Origin: JAVJQS01 sp040218815
GTDB taxonomy: Bacteria > Bacteroidota > Bacteroidia > Flavobacteriales_E > Vicingaceae
Assembly (NCBI GenBank): GCA_040218815.1
Contig: JAVJQS010000001.1
Location: 124,001-188,000, forward strand
Direction of reading: 5' to 3'
Length of the DNA: 64,000 bases
The notes beneath the pieces are model-generated. The model searched no databases. It worked only from the letters and a program-made list of their open reading frames with translations, and was not told where the DNA came from. The translations under genes and the position numbers were made by a program. Below are positions 6,334 to 15,153 of this stretch, one piece after another (within the stretch, counting starts at the first letter, position 1; each line of letters opens with the position of its first letter).

Positions 6334-7212
6334 CTAATTGTTCAAGGCTTCAGCACCACCAACAATTTCTAAAATTTCATTGGTAATGGATGCTTGTCTT
6401 GCTTTGTTGTAAACCAACTTCAAGTCGCCAATCAATTCTGTGGCATTATCCGTTGCTTTGTGCATGGCCGTCATTCTAGCGCCGTGCTCAGAAGCATGTG
6501 AGTCTAACACCGCTTTGTACAACTGTAACTTCAAAGACTTTGGAATCAACTCGCTAATAATAAACTCACGAGTAGGTTCGTAAATGTAATCGGACTTGCT
6601 TTGAGGTTCTTCCTTTTCTTCAGGTAAAATCGGCAACATCTGCTCTACATTCACATTTTGAACAGCAGCGTTTACAAATTCATTGTATACCAACACTACC
6701 TTATCAAACTGCTTGTAAGAAAAGGAAGCCATTATACGCTCAGCAACCTCAGCAACACGCTCAAAGGTTAAATCATCATAGATTTGATCCAACTTACCAG
6801 GTAAAGTTGTACCCTTGATGTTGTAATCTGTCTTCTTAAAGTAGTCATCTGCTTTTTTCCCTATCGCCATCACCGTAATGTCTTTAGAAGTAAACTCTTC
6901 TTTGATCAAGCGATTGGTTTCTTTGATGATGTTCGAGTTAAATGCTCCAGCCAAACCTCTGTTTGAAGTAATAGGAACTATGAGTAACTTCTCAACAGTG
7001 CGCTCCTCTGTAAAAGGACTTTGACTATCGTCATTGCTCTCACTTAAGTTGCCCAACAATTCTTTTAACTTATTGGCATAAGGTCGCATTTGAGTAATTG
7101 CTTCTTGAGCTCTTCTCAACTTCGCCGCAGAAACCATTTTCATAGCAGAAGTAATCTGTCTCGTTGAGGAGATGGAGGTTATTCTGCCGCGTATTTCTTT
7201 TAAGTTTGCCAT
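6334..7212 (-). CDS. atpG: ATP synthase F1 subunit gamma
   Basis: Central rotor-shaft subunit of F1, 292 residues, the usual length. It opens with ANLKEIRGRITSISSTRQIT, which with the following helix forms the N-terminal half of the coiled coil inside the alpha3beta3 ring. The conserved C-terminal helix ends the protein (MHKATDNATELIGDLKLVYN and following). The middle Rossmann-like domain contains TSNRGLAGAFN. It is the last gene of the operon, 24 bp after atpA and just before a strong terminator. The beta and epsilon genes are not adjacent; Bacteroidota usually carry atpD-atpC elsewhere. Confidence 0.97.
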   Translation of the reverse strand: MANLKEIRGRITSISSTRQITSAMKMVSAAKLRRAQEAITQMRPYANKLKELLGNLSESNDDSQSPFTEERTVEKLLIVPITSNRGLAGAFNSNIIKETNRLIKEEFTSKDITVMAIGKKADDYFKKTDYNIKGTTLPGKLDQIYDDLTFERVAEVAERIMASFSYKQFDKVVLVYNEFVNAAVQNVNVEQMLPILPEEKEEPQSKSDYIYEPTREFIISELIPKSLKLQLYKAVLDSHASEHGARMTAMHKATDNATELIGDLKLVYNKARQASITNEILEIVGGAEALNN

Positions 7213-7236
7213 GTTCTATTCTTCCTTGTTTTGCAA

Positions 7237-8823
7237 TTATTTTGCAGTCGCATATCGAGCAGACATATCAGCTGCTACTTTTTCTAAAACTGAAGTTTCA
7301 GCATCTGTATACTTTCCTGCCTTCAATGCATCTAAGGTATCTCTGTGTTTAGCATTCATGTATTCCAAAAACTCAGACTCAAATTTTCTGATCTGATCAA
7401 CTGGCACATCACTCAATAAACCTTTGGTTCCAAGGTAAATGATAGCTACTTGCTCCTCAACTGCCATTGGTGAATTTTGAGCTTGCTTCAAGATTTCAAC
7501 GTTTCTTGAACCTTTTGCCAATACTGCTTTAGTTGCAGCATCCAAATCAGAACCAAACTTAGAGAAAGCCTCTAGTTCTCTGTATGCCGCTTGATCTAAC
7601 TTCAAGGTACCAGCCACTTTTTTCATTGACTTAATCTGAGCAGAACCACCTACACGAGATACTGAAATACCTACGTTAATTGCTGGTCTAACACCTGATA
7701 AGAATAAGTTTGATTCCAGGAATATTTGACCATCTGTAATTGAAATTACGTTGGTTGGAATATATGCAGAAACGTCACCCGCTTGTGTTTCAATAATTGG
7801 CAATGCAGTAATTGATCCTCCACCTTTTACTTTTCCTTTCAAAGATTCAGGTAAATCATTCATTTGAGAAGCAATGGTATCGTCATTAATCACTTTTGCT
7901 GCTCTCTCCAATAATCTTGAGTGCAAGTAGAATACATCACCTGGGTATGCTTCACGTCCTGGAGGTCTTCTTAATAACAAAGAAACCTCACGGTAAGCTA
8001 CCGCTTGCTTTGATAAATCATCAAATACAATTAATGCTGGTCTACCAGTATCTCTAAAGTATTCTGCAATTGCCGCTCCAGTAAATGGTGCGTAAAACTG
8101 CATTGGAGCTGGATCAGATGCGTTTGCTGCTACAATTGTAGTGTAGGCCATTGCTCCAGCATCTTCTAATGTTTTTACGATTCCTGCAACAGTAGAACCT
8201 TTTTGTCCAATTGCTACATAAACACAATAAACAGGCTCTCCTCTGTCGTAAAATTCTTTTTGGTTGATAATGGTATCAATTGCAACTGTTGTTTTACCAG
8301 TCTGTCTGTCACCAATAATCAACTCTCTTTGTCCTCTACCTACTGGAATCATTGAGTCAATTGACTTAATTCCTGTTTGTAATGGCTCATTTACTGGCTG
8401 ACGATAAATTACACCAGGAGCTTTACGCTCAATTGGCATTTCAAAAGTTTCCCCTTGAATTGGCCCTTTACCATCGATAGGCTCACCAAGTGTATCAACT
8501 ACTCTACCCAACATGCCTTCGCCTGTTTTAATAGAAGCAATTCTACCAGTTCTTTTTACCGTATCGCCTTCACGAACTTTATCTGAAGAACCTAAAAGCA
8601 CTGCTCCTACGTTATCTTCTTCCAAGTTCAATACAATACCCATCAAGTTATTTTCAAACTCAATAAGCTCACCTGCTTGTACTTGAGACATACCATAAAT
8701 TCTAGCAATACCGTCACCCACTTGGAGTACGGAACCAACTTCTTCTAAGTCAGCCTCTGATTTAACACCTGCTAATTGATCTCTAAGGATGGCAGAAACT
8801 TCTGCCGGATTTACTTCAGCCAT
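7237..8823 (-). CDS. atpA: ATP synthase F1 subunit alpha
   Basis: Regulatory nucleotide-binding subunit of F1, 528 residues. The Walker A motif GDRQTGKT is at 171-178, within the family signature beginning at ELIIGDRQTGKT. The Walker B strand is ALIVFDDLSKQAVAYREVS, which carries the alpha-subunit arginine-finger region further on (SVSRVGGSAQ). The N-terminal beta-barrel (about 25-95) and C-terminal helical domain are complete. It lies 17 bp downstream of atpH and 24 bp upstream of atpG in the operon. Codon use and spacing match its neighbours. Confidence 0.98.
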   Translation of the reverse strand: MAEVNPAEVSAILRDQLAGVKSEADLEEVGSVLQVGDGIARIYGMSQVQAGELIEFENNLMGIVLNLEEDNVGAVLLGSSDKVREGDTVKRTGRIASIKTGEGMLGRVVDTLGEPIDGKGPIQGETFEMPIERKAPGVIYRQPVNEPLQTGIKSIDSMIPVGRGQRELIIGDRQTGKTTVAIDTIINQKEFYDRGEPVYCVYVAIGQKGSTVAGIVKTLEDAGAMAYTTIVAANASDPAPMQFYAPFTGAAIAEYFRDTGRPALIVFDDLSKQAVAYREVSLLLRRPPGREAYPGDVFYLHSRLLERAAKVINDDTIASQMNDLPESLKGKVKGGGSITALPIIETQAGDVSAYIPTNVISITDGQIFLESNLFLSGVRPAINVGISVSRVGGSAQIKSMKKVAGTLKLDQAAYRELEAFSKFGSDLDAATKAVLAKGSRNVEILKQAQNSPMAVEEQVAIIYLGTKGLLSDVPVDQIRKFESEFLEYMNAKHRDTLDALKAGKYTDAETSVLEKVAADMSARYATAK

Positions 8824-8840
8824 TGTTTTAATTTTATGCT

Positions 8841-9383
8841 TTAAGCGTGTACTAATTCGTTTTTAATATCATTTAATTGTCGGCGTATACTAGCATCTAA
8901 CTGCTTGTCGCCCATGCGCATCACCATTCCACCAATAAGCGATGGATCTACTTTTTCTTCTAAATCAATTGCGCTCAAGTTATATTTTGCCTTTAATATA
9001 GCCAATAACTCATCTCTTAAGTCAGCATGCAAAGGAACTGATGTGCTTACACTCACCTTAGCAATGTTGTTCTTCTCATTATAAAGAGTAATAAATTCCT
9101 CACAAATTGTCGCTAAAATATTCTCGCGGTTTTGCGCAGCAACTTGATTGATGAAAGTCAAGCTCAACTCACTTACTTTACCGTTAAAAACAGACTGTAA
9201 GATGGCTTTCTTTTTGTCGCTTTTCACCAGAGGGCTTTGCAACAAGAGCTCCAAGTCGTGACTTCCTTTAATAGCGGAATTTATTGTATTTATATCAGCC
9301 ATTATATCATTCAATATACCCTTTTCTTGTGCTAATTGCATCAAGGCTTTGGCGTATCTTATAGCTGCTCGAACTCCTCTCAT
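8841..9383 (-). CDS. atpH: ATP synthase F1 subunit delta
   Basis: Peripheral-stalk subunit joining b to the top of F1, 180 residues. The N-terminal helical bundle starts with AIRYAKALMQLAQEKG, the usual delta/OSCP opening. The C-terminal domain has the conserved VDPSLIGGMVMRMGDKQLD, followed by SIRRQLNDIK. It begins 6 bp after the atpF stop, indicating coupled translation. Low sequence conservation is normal for delta; the two motifs and gene order make the call secure. Confidence 0.96.
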   Translation of the reverse strand: MRGVRAAIRYAKALMQLAQEKGILNDIMADINTINSAIKGSHDLELLLQSPLVKSDKKKAILQSVFNGKVSELSLTFINQVAAQNRENILATICEEFITLYNEKNNIAKVSVSTSVPLHADLRDELLAILKAKYNLSAIDLEEKVDPSLIGGMVMRMGDKQLDASIRRQLNDIKNELVHA

Positions 9384-9389
9384 TTGTTC

Positions 9390-9890
9390 TTAATTTAATT
9401 CTGCATTTTTCATAGCAGAAGCAATTAATTCTTTTTGCTTGGCATCAGATGAAAGTTCTGATTTTAATACTTTCTCTGCAATTTGAACAGATAATTCAGC
9501 CACTTGGCTTTTTAGTTCATTTACAGCAGAAGCACGCTCAGCACGAATGGTTTCCTTCGCGTTGGCAATCATTTTATCACCTTCTTCTTTTGCTTTATCT
9601 TTTGCATCAGCAATCATTTGCTCTTTAGCCTCACGTGCCGACTTGATAATTTCCTCTTTTTCTTTTCTAGCTTCAGCCAACAACTCTTGGTTGTCTTTTT
9701 TCAACTGACGCATTTGTTCCTTAGCTTCTTCAGCAGATTCTAGGCCTTCTTTTATAGAGTCTTCTCTATTTTTTACTGAAGTTAGAATGTGATTCCATGC
9801 AAATCGCTTTAATAAAAATAGAAGCAATAAGAACAAAATCAATTGCCAGAAGAACAAGCCAACTGAAAACTCTGATAATAATTTTTCCAT
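9390..9890 (-). CDS. atpF: ATP synthase F0 subunit b
   Basis: Peripheral-stalk subunit, 166 residues. It has one N-terminal membrane helix (about 10-28, FFWQLILFLLLLFLLKRFAW), then a long charged coiled coil from residue 40 to the end, rich in Lys, Glu and Ala, that dimerises and reaches F1. It lies between atpE and atpH in standard order. The 93-bp gap upstream is larger than elsewhere in the operon and contains a hairpin (9936-9966), which probably lowers its expression relative to atpE. Confidence 0.96.
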   Translation of the reverse strand: MEKLLSEFSVGLFFWQLILFLLLLFLLKRFAWNHILTSVKNREDSIKEGLESAEEAKEQMRQLKKDNQELLAEARKEKEEIIKSAREAKEQMIADAKDKAKEEGDKMIANAKETIRAERASAVNELKSQVAELSVQIAEKVLKSELSSDAKQKELIASAMKNAELN

Positions 9891-9935
9891 GTGTTATACC
9901 ATTTACACTATTAAGTGTTCCAATATTTAATTTCC

Positions 9936-9966
9936 AAAAAGGAGCTGCAGCCAACCGCTGCAGCTC
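9936..9966 (-). terminator. Intra-operon hairpin between atpE and atpF
   Basis: A perfect 10-bp GC-rich inverted repeat, GAGCTGCAGC (9942-9951), loop CAACC, GCTGCAGCTC (9957-9966). On the minus (transcribed) strand it is followed two bases later by TTTTT (9940-9936). It looks like a partial terminator or RNA 3-prime-end stabiliser placed directly after atpE, which would raise c-subunit output over the downstream genes. Confidence 0.7.
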
Positions 9967-9983
9967 TTTCTGATTTGTAATGA

Positions 9984-10175
9984 TTAAACTGCAAAAAGTG
10001 CAGCAAATCCAATACCTTCAATTAATGCAGCAGCAATTAACATTGCTGTCTGAATTTTGTTTGTAGCTTCTGGTTGTCTAGCAATAGCTTCCATTGCTGA
10101 ACCACCAATTCGTCCGATACCAATACCGGCTCCAATTACTACTAAACCTGCACCTACGATCGCTGGAATTTCCAT
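9984..10175 (-). CDS. atpE: ATP synthase F0 subunit c
   Basis: Proteolipid ring subunit, 63 residues, short for the family but typical of Bacteroidota. Helix 1 is the glycine-rich GAGIGIGRIGG stretch; the polar loop is ARQPE (32-36). Helix 2 carries the ion-binding carboxylate E53 in ALIEGIGF. The residue after E53 is Gly rather than the Ser/Thr of Na+-binding rings, so H+ coupling is expected (inference from known motifs). It lies between atpB and atpF and is followed by a hairpin that may boost its relative expression. Confidence 0.97.
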   Translation of the reverse strand: MEIPAIVGAGLVVIGAGIGIGRIGGSAMEAIARQPEATNKIQTAMLIAAALIEGIGFAALFAV

Positions 10176-10204
10176 AATAAATAGATTTAAATTAATAATA
10201 CATG

Positions 10205-11272
10205 TTAATCATGGTGTTCGTGCTCTGCCACTGCCCCACCAAAATATAGCGCAGTAAGCATAGTAAAAATATATGCTTGCAGAAACGCCACTAATAGTTC
10301 AATAATCGATAAAAATAATGTCAATGAAAAGAATGCCCCTTTTGCCAACCAGTTGTCGAAAATATACAACAAACCAATTAAGCTCATCAATACAATGTGC
10401 CCTGCACTCATGTTTGCATATAAACGAATCATTAAAGCAAAAGGCTTAATGAAAACGCCTAACAATTCAATGGGTGCCAAAATAAATTTCATTGGAGTTG
10501 GAACTCCTGGCATCCAAAAAATGTGCATCCAATAATCTTTCTTTGATGTAAACTGTGTGATTAAAAAAGTAATCAATGCCAAGCAAAAAGTAATGGCAAT
10601 GTTTCCTGTTACATTAATCCCCAAAGGGGTTAAACCTGCTAAGTTGATGAACCAGATAAAGAAAAATACAGTCAACAAGTAACTCATGTATTTTTGATAG
10701 TGCTTTTCACCAATGTTTGGAATAGCAATTTCATCACGTATAAACAATACTAAAGGCTCCATGAAACGCCCAATCTTGTTGGGAATTGGACTTTTCTCAT
10801 AAGACTTTGCGAAACTCCTAAACAAGAAGAATATAAAGATGGAGAACAACATAATTGTCATCACATTCTTTGTGATTGACAAATCCAATGGCTTCACGTT
10901 AGTTGGGTGATGGTCTTCATCAAAGTTTAAATCGCCTGCTGCATTGGTGCGGTAAATCTTATTGTGATACAAAGCATAAAACTTACCATTTGATTCAGCA
11001 ACTGACTCTCCGTGGTAAAATTTTGAAGAAGAAAATACATGCAATCCTTCGTCAACTAATATCACTGGCAAAGGAAACTCAATGCCCATTGCATGCCAAA
11101 TAGTATAGCTATATGAATCATCTAAATGATGATCAATAAAAGACTTGATTTCCGATTTGGTTTTTTCTTCCGACTTGCTTGTGTCTGCCTCCTGAACTTC
11201 GCTACCCATTGTAATGAAAGGAGCACAAAACAGTGAAATAAATAGAAACTTGAATATCGCTTTTCCCAACAT
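10205..11272 (-). CDS. atpB: ATP synthase F0 subunit a, with extended N-terminus
   Basis: Stator channel subunit of 355 residues. The core is the C-terminal 220 residues with the usual helices and the essential Arg in FALMIRLYANMSAGH, followed by the last helices ending in LTALYFGGAVAEHEHHD. The N-terminal 110 residues form an extra region with a signal-like segment (FKFLFISLFCAPFITM) and a hydrophilic domain, a known feature of Bacteroidota a-subunits. A -7 box (11308-11315) just upstream suggests an internal promoter for atpBEFHAG. Confidence 0.96.
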   Translation of the reverse strand: MLGKAIFKFLFISLFCAPFITMGSEVQEADTSKSEEKTKSEIKSFIDHHLDDSYSYTIWHAMGIEFPLPVILVDEGLHVFSSSKFYHGESVAESNGKFYALYHNKIYRTNAAGDLNFDEDHHPTNVKPLDLSITKNVMTIMLFSIFIFFLFRSFAKSYEKSPIPNKIGRFMEPLVLFIRDEIAIPNIGEKHYQKYMSYLLTVFFFIWFINLAGLTPLGINVTGNIAITFCLALITFLITQFTSKKDYWMHIFWMPGVPTPMKFILAPIELLGVFIKPFALMIRLYANMSAGHIVLMSLIGLLYIFDNWLAKGAFFSLTLFLSIIELLVAFLQAYIFTMLTALYFGGAVAEHEHHD

Positions 11273-11307
11273 TTTTTAAGGTCAACTAGGGGTTATAAAA
11301 TTCGCTG

Positions 11308-11315
11308 CAAAAGTA
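11308..11315 (-). promoter_or_regulatory. Bacteroidota -7 box upstream of atpB
   Basis: TACTTTTG (11315-11308, minus strand) matches TAnnTTTG exactly and is followed by CAGCG, about 35 bases before the atpB start. I see no TTG at the usual -33 distance, so strength is uncertain. Confidence 0.5.
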
Positions 11316-11376
11316 CTGAAACAAATTCTTAAAAAAAAGCAGCTTTTTAGAATATTTCTTCAATAAATGATTGGGT

Positions 11377-11769
11377 TTACTCTTTATTTAAGATCGTAAC
11401 TAAAATATAAGTTTCGTAGGCCAAGCAGACTGCATAGGGTGTGAAAAAAGAAACAAATTCCACTGTTGCAATTTCACCATCAGCAGAAAATATGGGTTTA
11501 AAAAAAATCAAAAAAACTGCAATCTTTACAAAAAACCCACCCAAAAATACAAAGCCCAAGCTTTGACTTTTTCGATTTTTTAAAGCGATTAAGATGGCAA
11601 AAGTAAAAACAACTAAAAGGTAGTTTACCCAATATGATGGGATAAGCAAGTGTTCATAAACCGAAACACCAAGAGATTTGCTGATTAGAGCATGTATGCC
11701 AAATACAAGCAATAAACCTAACAATAAGGTGGTTGAAAAACGTAAAAGCGGTTTAATCGTCTTTTTCAT
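11377..11769 (-). CDS. Four-TM membrane protein of the ATP synthase operon
   Basis: Hydrophobic protein of 130 residues with four predicted membrane helices (about 10-30, 44-62, 74-92 and 103-127). It overlaps the AtpZ gene by 17 bp and precedes atpB by about 100 bp. This is the position occupied by atpI-type genes in other phyla, and a role in F0 assembly or ion supply is inferred from position only. No strong motif identifies the family. It is conserved in this location in Bacteroidota as far as I recall. Confidence 0.7.
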   Translation of the reverse strand: MKKTIKPLLRFSTTLLLGLLLVFGIHALISKSLGVSVYEHLLIPSYWVNYLLVVFTFAILIALKNRKSQSLGFVFLGGFFVKIAVFLIFFKPIFSADGEIATVEFVSFFTPYAVCLAYETYILVTILNKE

Positions 11770-11995
11770 TCAAGCGATTCACTTGTTTCAATAAATTATA
11801 AAAGGAAATAACAATTGCCAGCAGTGTTAAACCAATGGTAAACCAGTTTTTTTGATCCAGGTACTTTTCATCAAGGAAGTTGCCTAAGGCTGCTCCAAGG
11901 TAAATGGTAGCACCCATTTGAAGTCCTATACCTGTTAGCGCAAGAAAATTAGGCTGATCTTTCTTTACTTTCTTCTTTTCGTTCTTTGCTGCCAT
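11753..11995 (-). CDS. atpZ: AtpZ/AtpI-family protein
   Basis: Small membrane protein, 80 residues from the ATG at 11995; a TTG two codons upstream is less likely. A Lys-rich N-terminus is followed by two helices: LALTGIGLQMGATIYLGAALG (about 17-37) and WFTIGLTLLAIVISFYNLL (about 49-67). A conserved short loop with FLDEKY lies between them. AtpZ/AtpI proteins assist assembly of the c ring and may conduct Mg2+ or Ca2+ together. It overlaps bactofilin by 47 bp and the 4-TM gene by 17 bp, so the cluster is translated as one unit. Confidence 0.82.
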   Translation of the reverse strand: MAAKNEKKKVKKDQPNFLALTGIGLQMGATIYLGAALGNFLDEKYLDQKNWFTIGLTLLAIVISFYNLLKQVNRLNEKDD

Positions 11996-12353
11996 CTTCA
12001 ATCCCTTTGATTACAGCGCCCATCTTGCAGTTTCCTGAGAAGTTAGCTCCTGGTTCAATTTGTAATTTATTGGTAGCAATTTCGCCTACTAAATTTGCTG
12101 TAGACTTTAAAGTAAGCAGTTCATTCACCGAAATATTTACTTTCACACCTCCTGAAATAGTAGCATAAGCGCATTCTATTGTTCCTTCTACTAAACCGTT
12201 TTCTCCAACAACTACTTTGCCTTCAGACTTTAAGCTTCCAATCAATTTCCCATCAATTCGGATATCACCTTTGCAAATAATATCACCGTGAATTTCAGTA
12301 CCACTTCTAATGATATTTATCGCCGATGCATCTACCTCGTTACTTCTTGCCAT
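11949..12353 (-). CDS. Bactofilin-family cytoskeletal protein
   Basis: Predicted bactofilin (DUF583), 134 residues from the ATG at 12353. Residues 10-110 form the right-handed beta-helix, seen as repeating strands: GTEIHGDIICKGDIRIDGKL, then LKSEGKVVVGENGLVEGTIE and so on. The C-terminal tail is charged. Bactofilins polymerise into filaments that position envelope or peptidoglycan enzymes. A GTG 8 codons upstream is possible, but it lies at the predicted transcription start of the -7 box at 12383, so ATG 12353 is preferred. It is the first gene of the cluster leading into the ATP synthase operon. Confidence 0.9.
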   Translation of the reverse strand: MARSNEVDASAINIIRSGTEIHGDIICKGDIRIDGKLIGSLKSEGKVVVGENGLVEGTIECAYATISGGVKVNISVNELLTLKSTANLVGEIATNKLQIEPGANFSGNCKMGAVIKGIEDGSKERKEESKERSA

Positions 12354-12382
12354 TTTGTTTGATTTAAACTTAAACACAGGTG

Positions 12383-12413
12383 CAAAAATAGAATTAATTG
12401 CTTAGTTCTACAA
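12383..12413 (-). promoter_or_regulatory. Promoter of the bactofilin-atp cluster
   Basis: Minus-strand TTG (12413-12411), 20-base spacer, TATTTTTG (12390-12383): a complete match to the Bacteroidota housekeeping promoter. It lies in the 12354-12419 gap and fixes transcription start a few bases before 12377, supporting the bactofilin start at 12353. Confidence 0.8.
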
Positions 12414-12419
12414 TTTCAA

Positions 12420-15011
12420 TCAAGCGGGATATTTTTCAGCAAAAAATTGCAGGTACTCTTCTTCGTTTTTAGTTTTAAATAAGGTTTGAAAATTCTCAGT
12501 AGAAATTAAGTAAGAATTGGCACCTGCAGTTTGAATCATGGTATATAGCTTAGTATTGTTCTTTAGCGCCTTCAAGTAGCGCATAGCTTCAGCTTGAGTA
12601 TTAAACATTCTCACAAGGTACAAACTTTTGGAACCCAATGCTGAGGAAGTAATACTCAACTTTTGTTCTCGAAAATACTGCTGATTAAAATTCGACAACT
12701 CATTCTTTAGTTGTTGAAATACAGCTGAACTTTCATCAGCTGAAAGCACATATACATGCTTGCTTTCAGGTTTGTATTCAAAAATGGGCTCCTTAGTTTC
12801 TACTTTAGCTGGTTGAGCTGATTCAGATTCTTTTATTTTGTCTAAAATGAGTTGAGCCTGTCCCTTTATAGGGTCTTCTGGATAGTTTTCTACTATTGCT
12901 TCTAACTTTTTCTTGAACTCTTCTCTTGTTTTGAGATATCCTATAGATTTTGCCTCCAAAAAATCAAACTTCGCTTGAATATGGTTCTTTTTAAAGGTTT
13001 CGTTCGCTTTTCTTATACTCTCTAGCACATCTTCATATAATCCAAACTGATACAATCGATAGGTTGCAGCATAAAAATCTTCAATTTTTTCTTTGGTCTC
13101 TTTACTCTCTTTATTATAGTTTGGGTTCTTTATCAAATAAGCATATTCACTAAATGGATGATTGTCTAACACCCACTTTTTCTCTACTTCTGCCAGCTCT
13201 TCTTCATTTATTATCTTATAAATTCGATAGAGTTGGTAATGTGCAGGCAAGTTTTGTTTTGCTGTATCATATTCAGTAGTAATTCTCTCAAATGAAGCAA
13301 TTGCATTTTTGTAATCAGAAAAACTTTCTTTAAAAATGGTTCCAACATTAAATAGCGCTTCAGCTACTTTACCATGTGCTATGAGTTGTTCTTTTAGATC
13401 TTTGGGGATATCCTTTAAGTAAAAATCAGGTTCGTATTTCTGCTCTGCTGCCAAAGAGTCTTCTGGAGTCAAGGGAGTTTCTTCTGCTTCTTCTCTATTA
13501 CTTGCAGCTTCACCTTGACTTTTGCTCTTTTTCCTTCTCCAATCATCTTCTAAAACTCGATCACCCCATTTACTCTTAAAGTCTCCTTGACCCAAAGCCA
13601 TAGTTGTTTGATTGTAAAAATACCAGTCTCCTTTTCTACCAACAGCTTGATTTGCAAATACTGGACTATTGCCTTCATTTTGCAATTCTTGCAATTTTCT
13701 GAGCTCCTCTTGTCGTTTCCGTTCCTCCTCCGCTTTCAAGTTTTTAATAAGTTCCTTTACTTTTTTGGTTCTATCCTTTTCGCTGAGCATTGAAAGTGCT
13801 ATTAAACTATCTTGAAGCTTTATAATTTTTAAATTTTCTACCAAATCAATTAGACTATTATTTTTTGTATCGGCATCATAATACTCGGGATGGTCCATTG
13901 GAAGATACTGCAAAGTGCTATCAAAGTGTGTTTGGGCCTTAACATAGCTTGGTTGCTCAAAATAAATATTGGCTAACCTTAAGTAAGAGATTGCTTTTTG
14001 CCGAACATTGTCAGTGCTGTATTTTACCGACTTTTTTAGGTATTCAATTGCCTGAGGTTCATCGTCTTCCTTAATTGCTATTTCTGCTAAGGCAAAATAA
14101 GTCTGATCCCTAAAGTCCTTGTTTTTCTTGTCTCGAAGCATTTTGTTTAGCTCCTTTTTTATGTCTCTGCCATCTGTTCCAGAAACATCATAAGCTATCG
14201 CTCGATTAATTCGAGCATTAAAACGCATAATGTAATCAGGGTTTAAGCGGAGCACTCTAGAATATCTATCGGTAGCTAGACTGAACATTTTTGTTTTCTG
14301 ATAGAGCTGACCCAAAATAAAGGTATACCGTCTTCTTAACTCTTTTTCTTTGGTAAGCTTTACTGCTTGTTCTAAGTTTTCAATAGCTGCTTCAATGTCT
14401 TCATCTCGTTTTAAGTTGAAGTCAGCAAAAATGGCATAAAAGTGTCCACGAAATTCTTCAGGAAACTTATTCATGTTATTCACTCCAATATCAAGGAATT
14501 CTTCAGCTTCATCATATTGTTTTGTTTCGATATATGTTTTAATCAACCAGTTTAAACCTCGATATCGATTTGGGTCTTTTTTATACGCCTGATAAACGTA
14601 TAAAAAGGTTTCTTCGGCTAAATTATATTCATGTTTATAGAGACGAGCTTTACCAATTAAGAAGTAACTGTCGTCTATCCATTTAACATGCTCCTTTTTT
14701 CGCAGATAAATGGAATGCCGGTCGATCACCTCCGAACACTTATCAATGACTTTATCCATCTGAGGATAGAGCTGCTGAGACTTTTCGTCATCGGGGTAAA
14801 TAAATATGGGCAATACTTGGGTGTAATCGTCCTTAAAATTTTCCCGAAGCGCTTCTTCCTCTTCCCGCATAATTTCTCGTGCATTGAAGTAGCCGTTATA
14901 CCGAGAAGTGGTATTGTGATAGGCACGGGATAATGCTGTATTCTTATCTCTAGAACACGATGACAGCAAAGCCAGAACAATTAGAAAAAGTACGGAAAAT
15001 CGAATTGTCAA
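12420..15011 (-). CDS. sprE: Type IX secretion system lipoprotein SprE/PorW
   Basis: Outer-membrane-associated lipoprotein of the T9SS, 863 residues. Signal peptide with lipobox LLSSC (Cys about 19). Family-typical opening HNTTSRYNGYFNA at about 32-44, followed by many TPR-like helix pairs (about 110-400 and 540-700), a charged linker near 420-520, and a C-terminal domain from about 750. In Flavobacterium johnsoniae SprE, and in Porphyromonas PorW, this protein is needed for secretion and gliding, linking the trans-envelope motor complex to the outer-membrane translocon. The start codon is TTG at 15011; no ATG gives an intact signal peptide. Divergent from the M23 gene, with a -7 box at 15078-15085. 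Confidence 0.88.
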   Translation of the reverse strand: MTIRFSVLFLIVLALLSSCSRDKNTALSRAYHNTTSRYNGYFNAREIMREEEEALRENFKDDYTQVLPIFIYPDDEKSQQLYPQMDKVIDKCSEVIDRHSIYLRKKEHVKWIDDSYFLIGKARLYKHEYNLAEETFLYVYQAYKKDPNRYRGLNWLIKTYIETKQYDEAEEFLDIGVNNMNKFPEEFRGHFYAIFADFNLKRDEDIEAAIENLEQAVKLTKEKELRRRYTFILGQLYQKTKMFSLATDRYSRVLRLNPDYIMRFNARINRAIAYDVSGTDGRDIKKELNKMLRDKKNKDFRDQTYFALAEIAIKEDDEPQAIEYLKKSVKYSTDNVRQKAISYLRLANIYFEQPSYVKAQTHFDSTLQYLPMDHPEYYDADTKNNSLIDLVENLKIIKLQDSLIALSMLSEKDRTKKVKELIKNLKAEEERKRQEELRKLQELQNEGNSPVFANQAVGRKGDWYFYNQTTMALGQGDFKSKWGDRVLEDDWRRKKSKSQGEAASNREEAEETPLTPEDSLAAEQKYEPDFYLKDIPKDLKEQLIAHGKVAEALFNVGTIFKESFSDYKNAIASFERITTEYDTAKQNLPAHYQLYRIYKIINEEELAEVEKKWVLDNHPFSEYAYLIKNPNYNKESKETKEKIEDFYAATYRLYQFGLYEDVLESIRKANETFKKNHIQAKFDFLEAKSIGYLKTREEFKKKLEAIVENYPEDPIKGQAQLILDKIKESESAQPAKVETKEPIFEYKPESKHVYVLSADESSAVFQQLKNELSNFNQQYFREQKLSITSSALGSKSLYLVRMFNTQAEAMRYLKALKNNTKLYTMIQTAGANSYLISTENFQTLFKTKNEEEYLQFFAEKYPA

Positions 15012-15077
15012 AAGAAATATTTTTAGCTCTTGTGCTAACTACTTTTTTAAAGAAATAGTATGTACTATTCTATGGTG

Positions 15078-15105
15078 CAAAATTAATCAAAGTGTAGCAA
15101 AGCAA
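15078..15105 (-). promoter_or_regulatory. Probable promoter of sprE/porW
   Basis: Minus-strand TAATTTTG (15085-15078) matches TAnnTTTG. A TTG (15105-15103) lies 17 bases upstream, a little short of the usual 19-21. It is positioned about 65 bases before the TTG start at 15011. Confidence 0.5.
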
Positions 15106-15153
15106 TAGCAGGACATTAATTATTCGGATATTTGAATTTTAGTTTTAATTTGC

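Noticed and set aside
9766..9954. 62-codon minus-strand frame overlapping atpF
   Set aside because: It is out of frame with atpF, has no family features, and is a shadow of the real gene.
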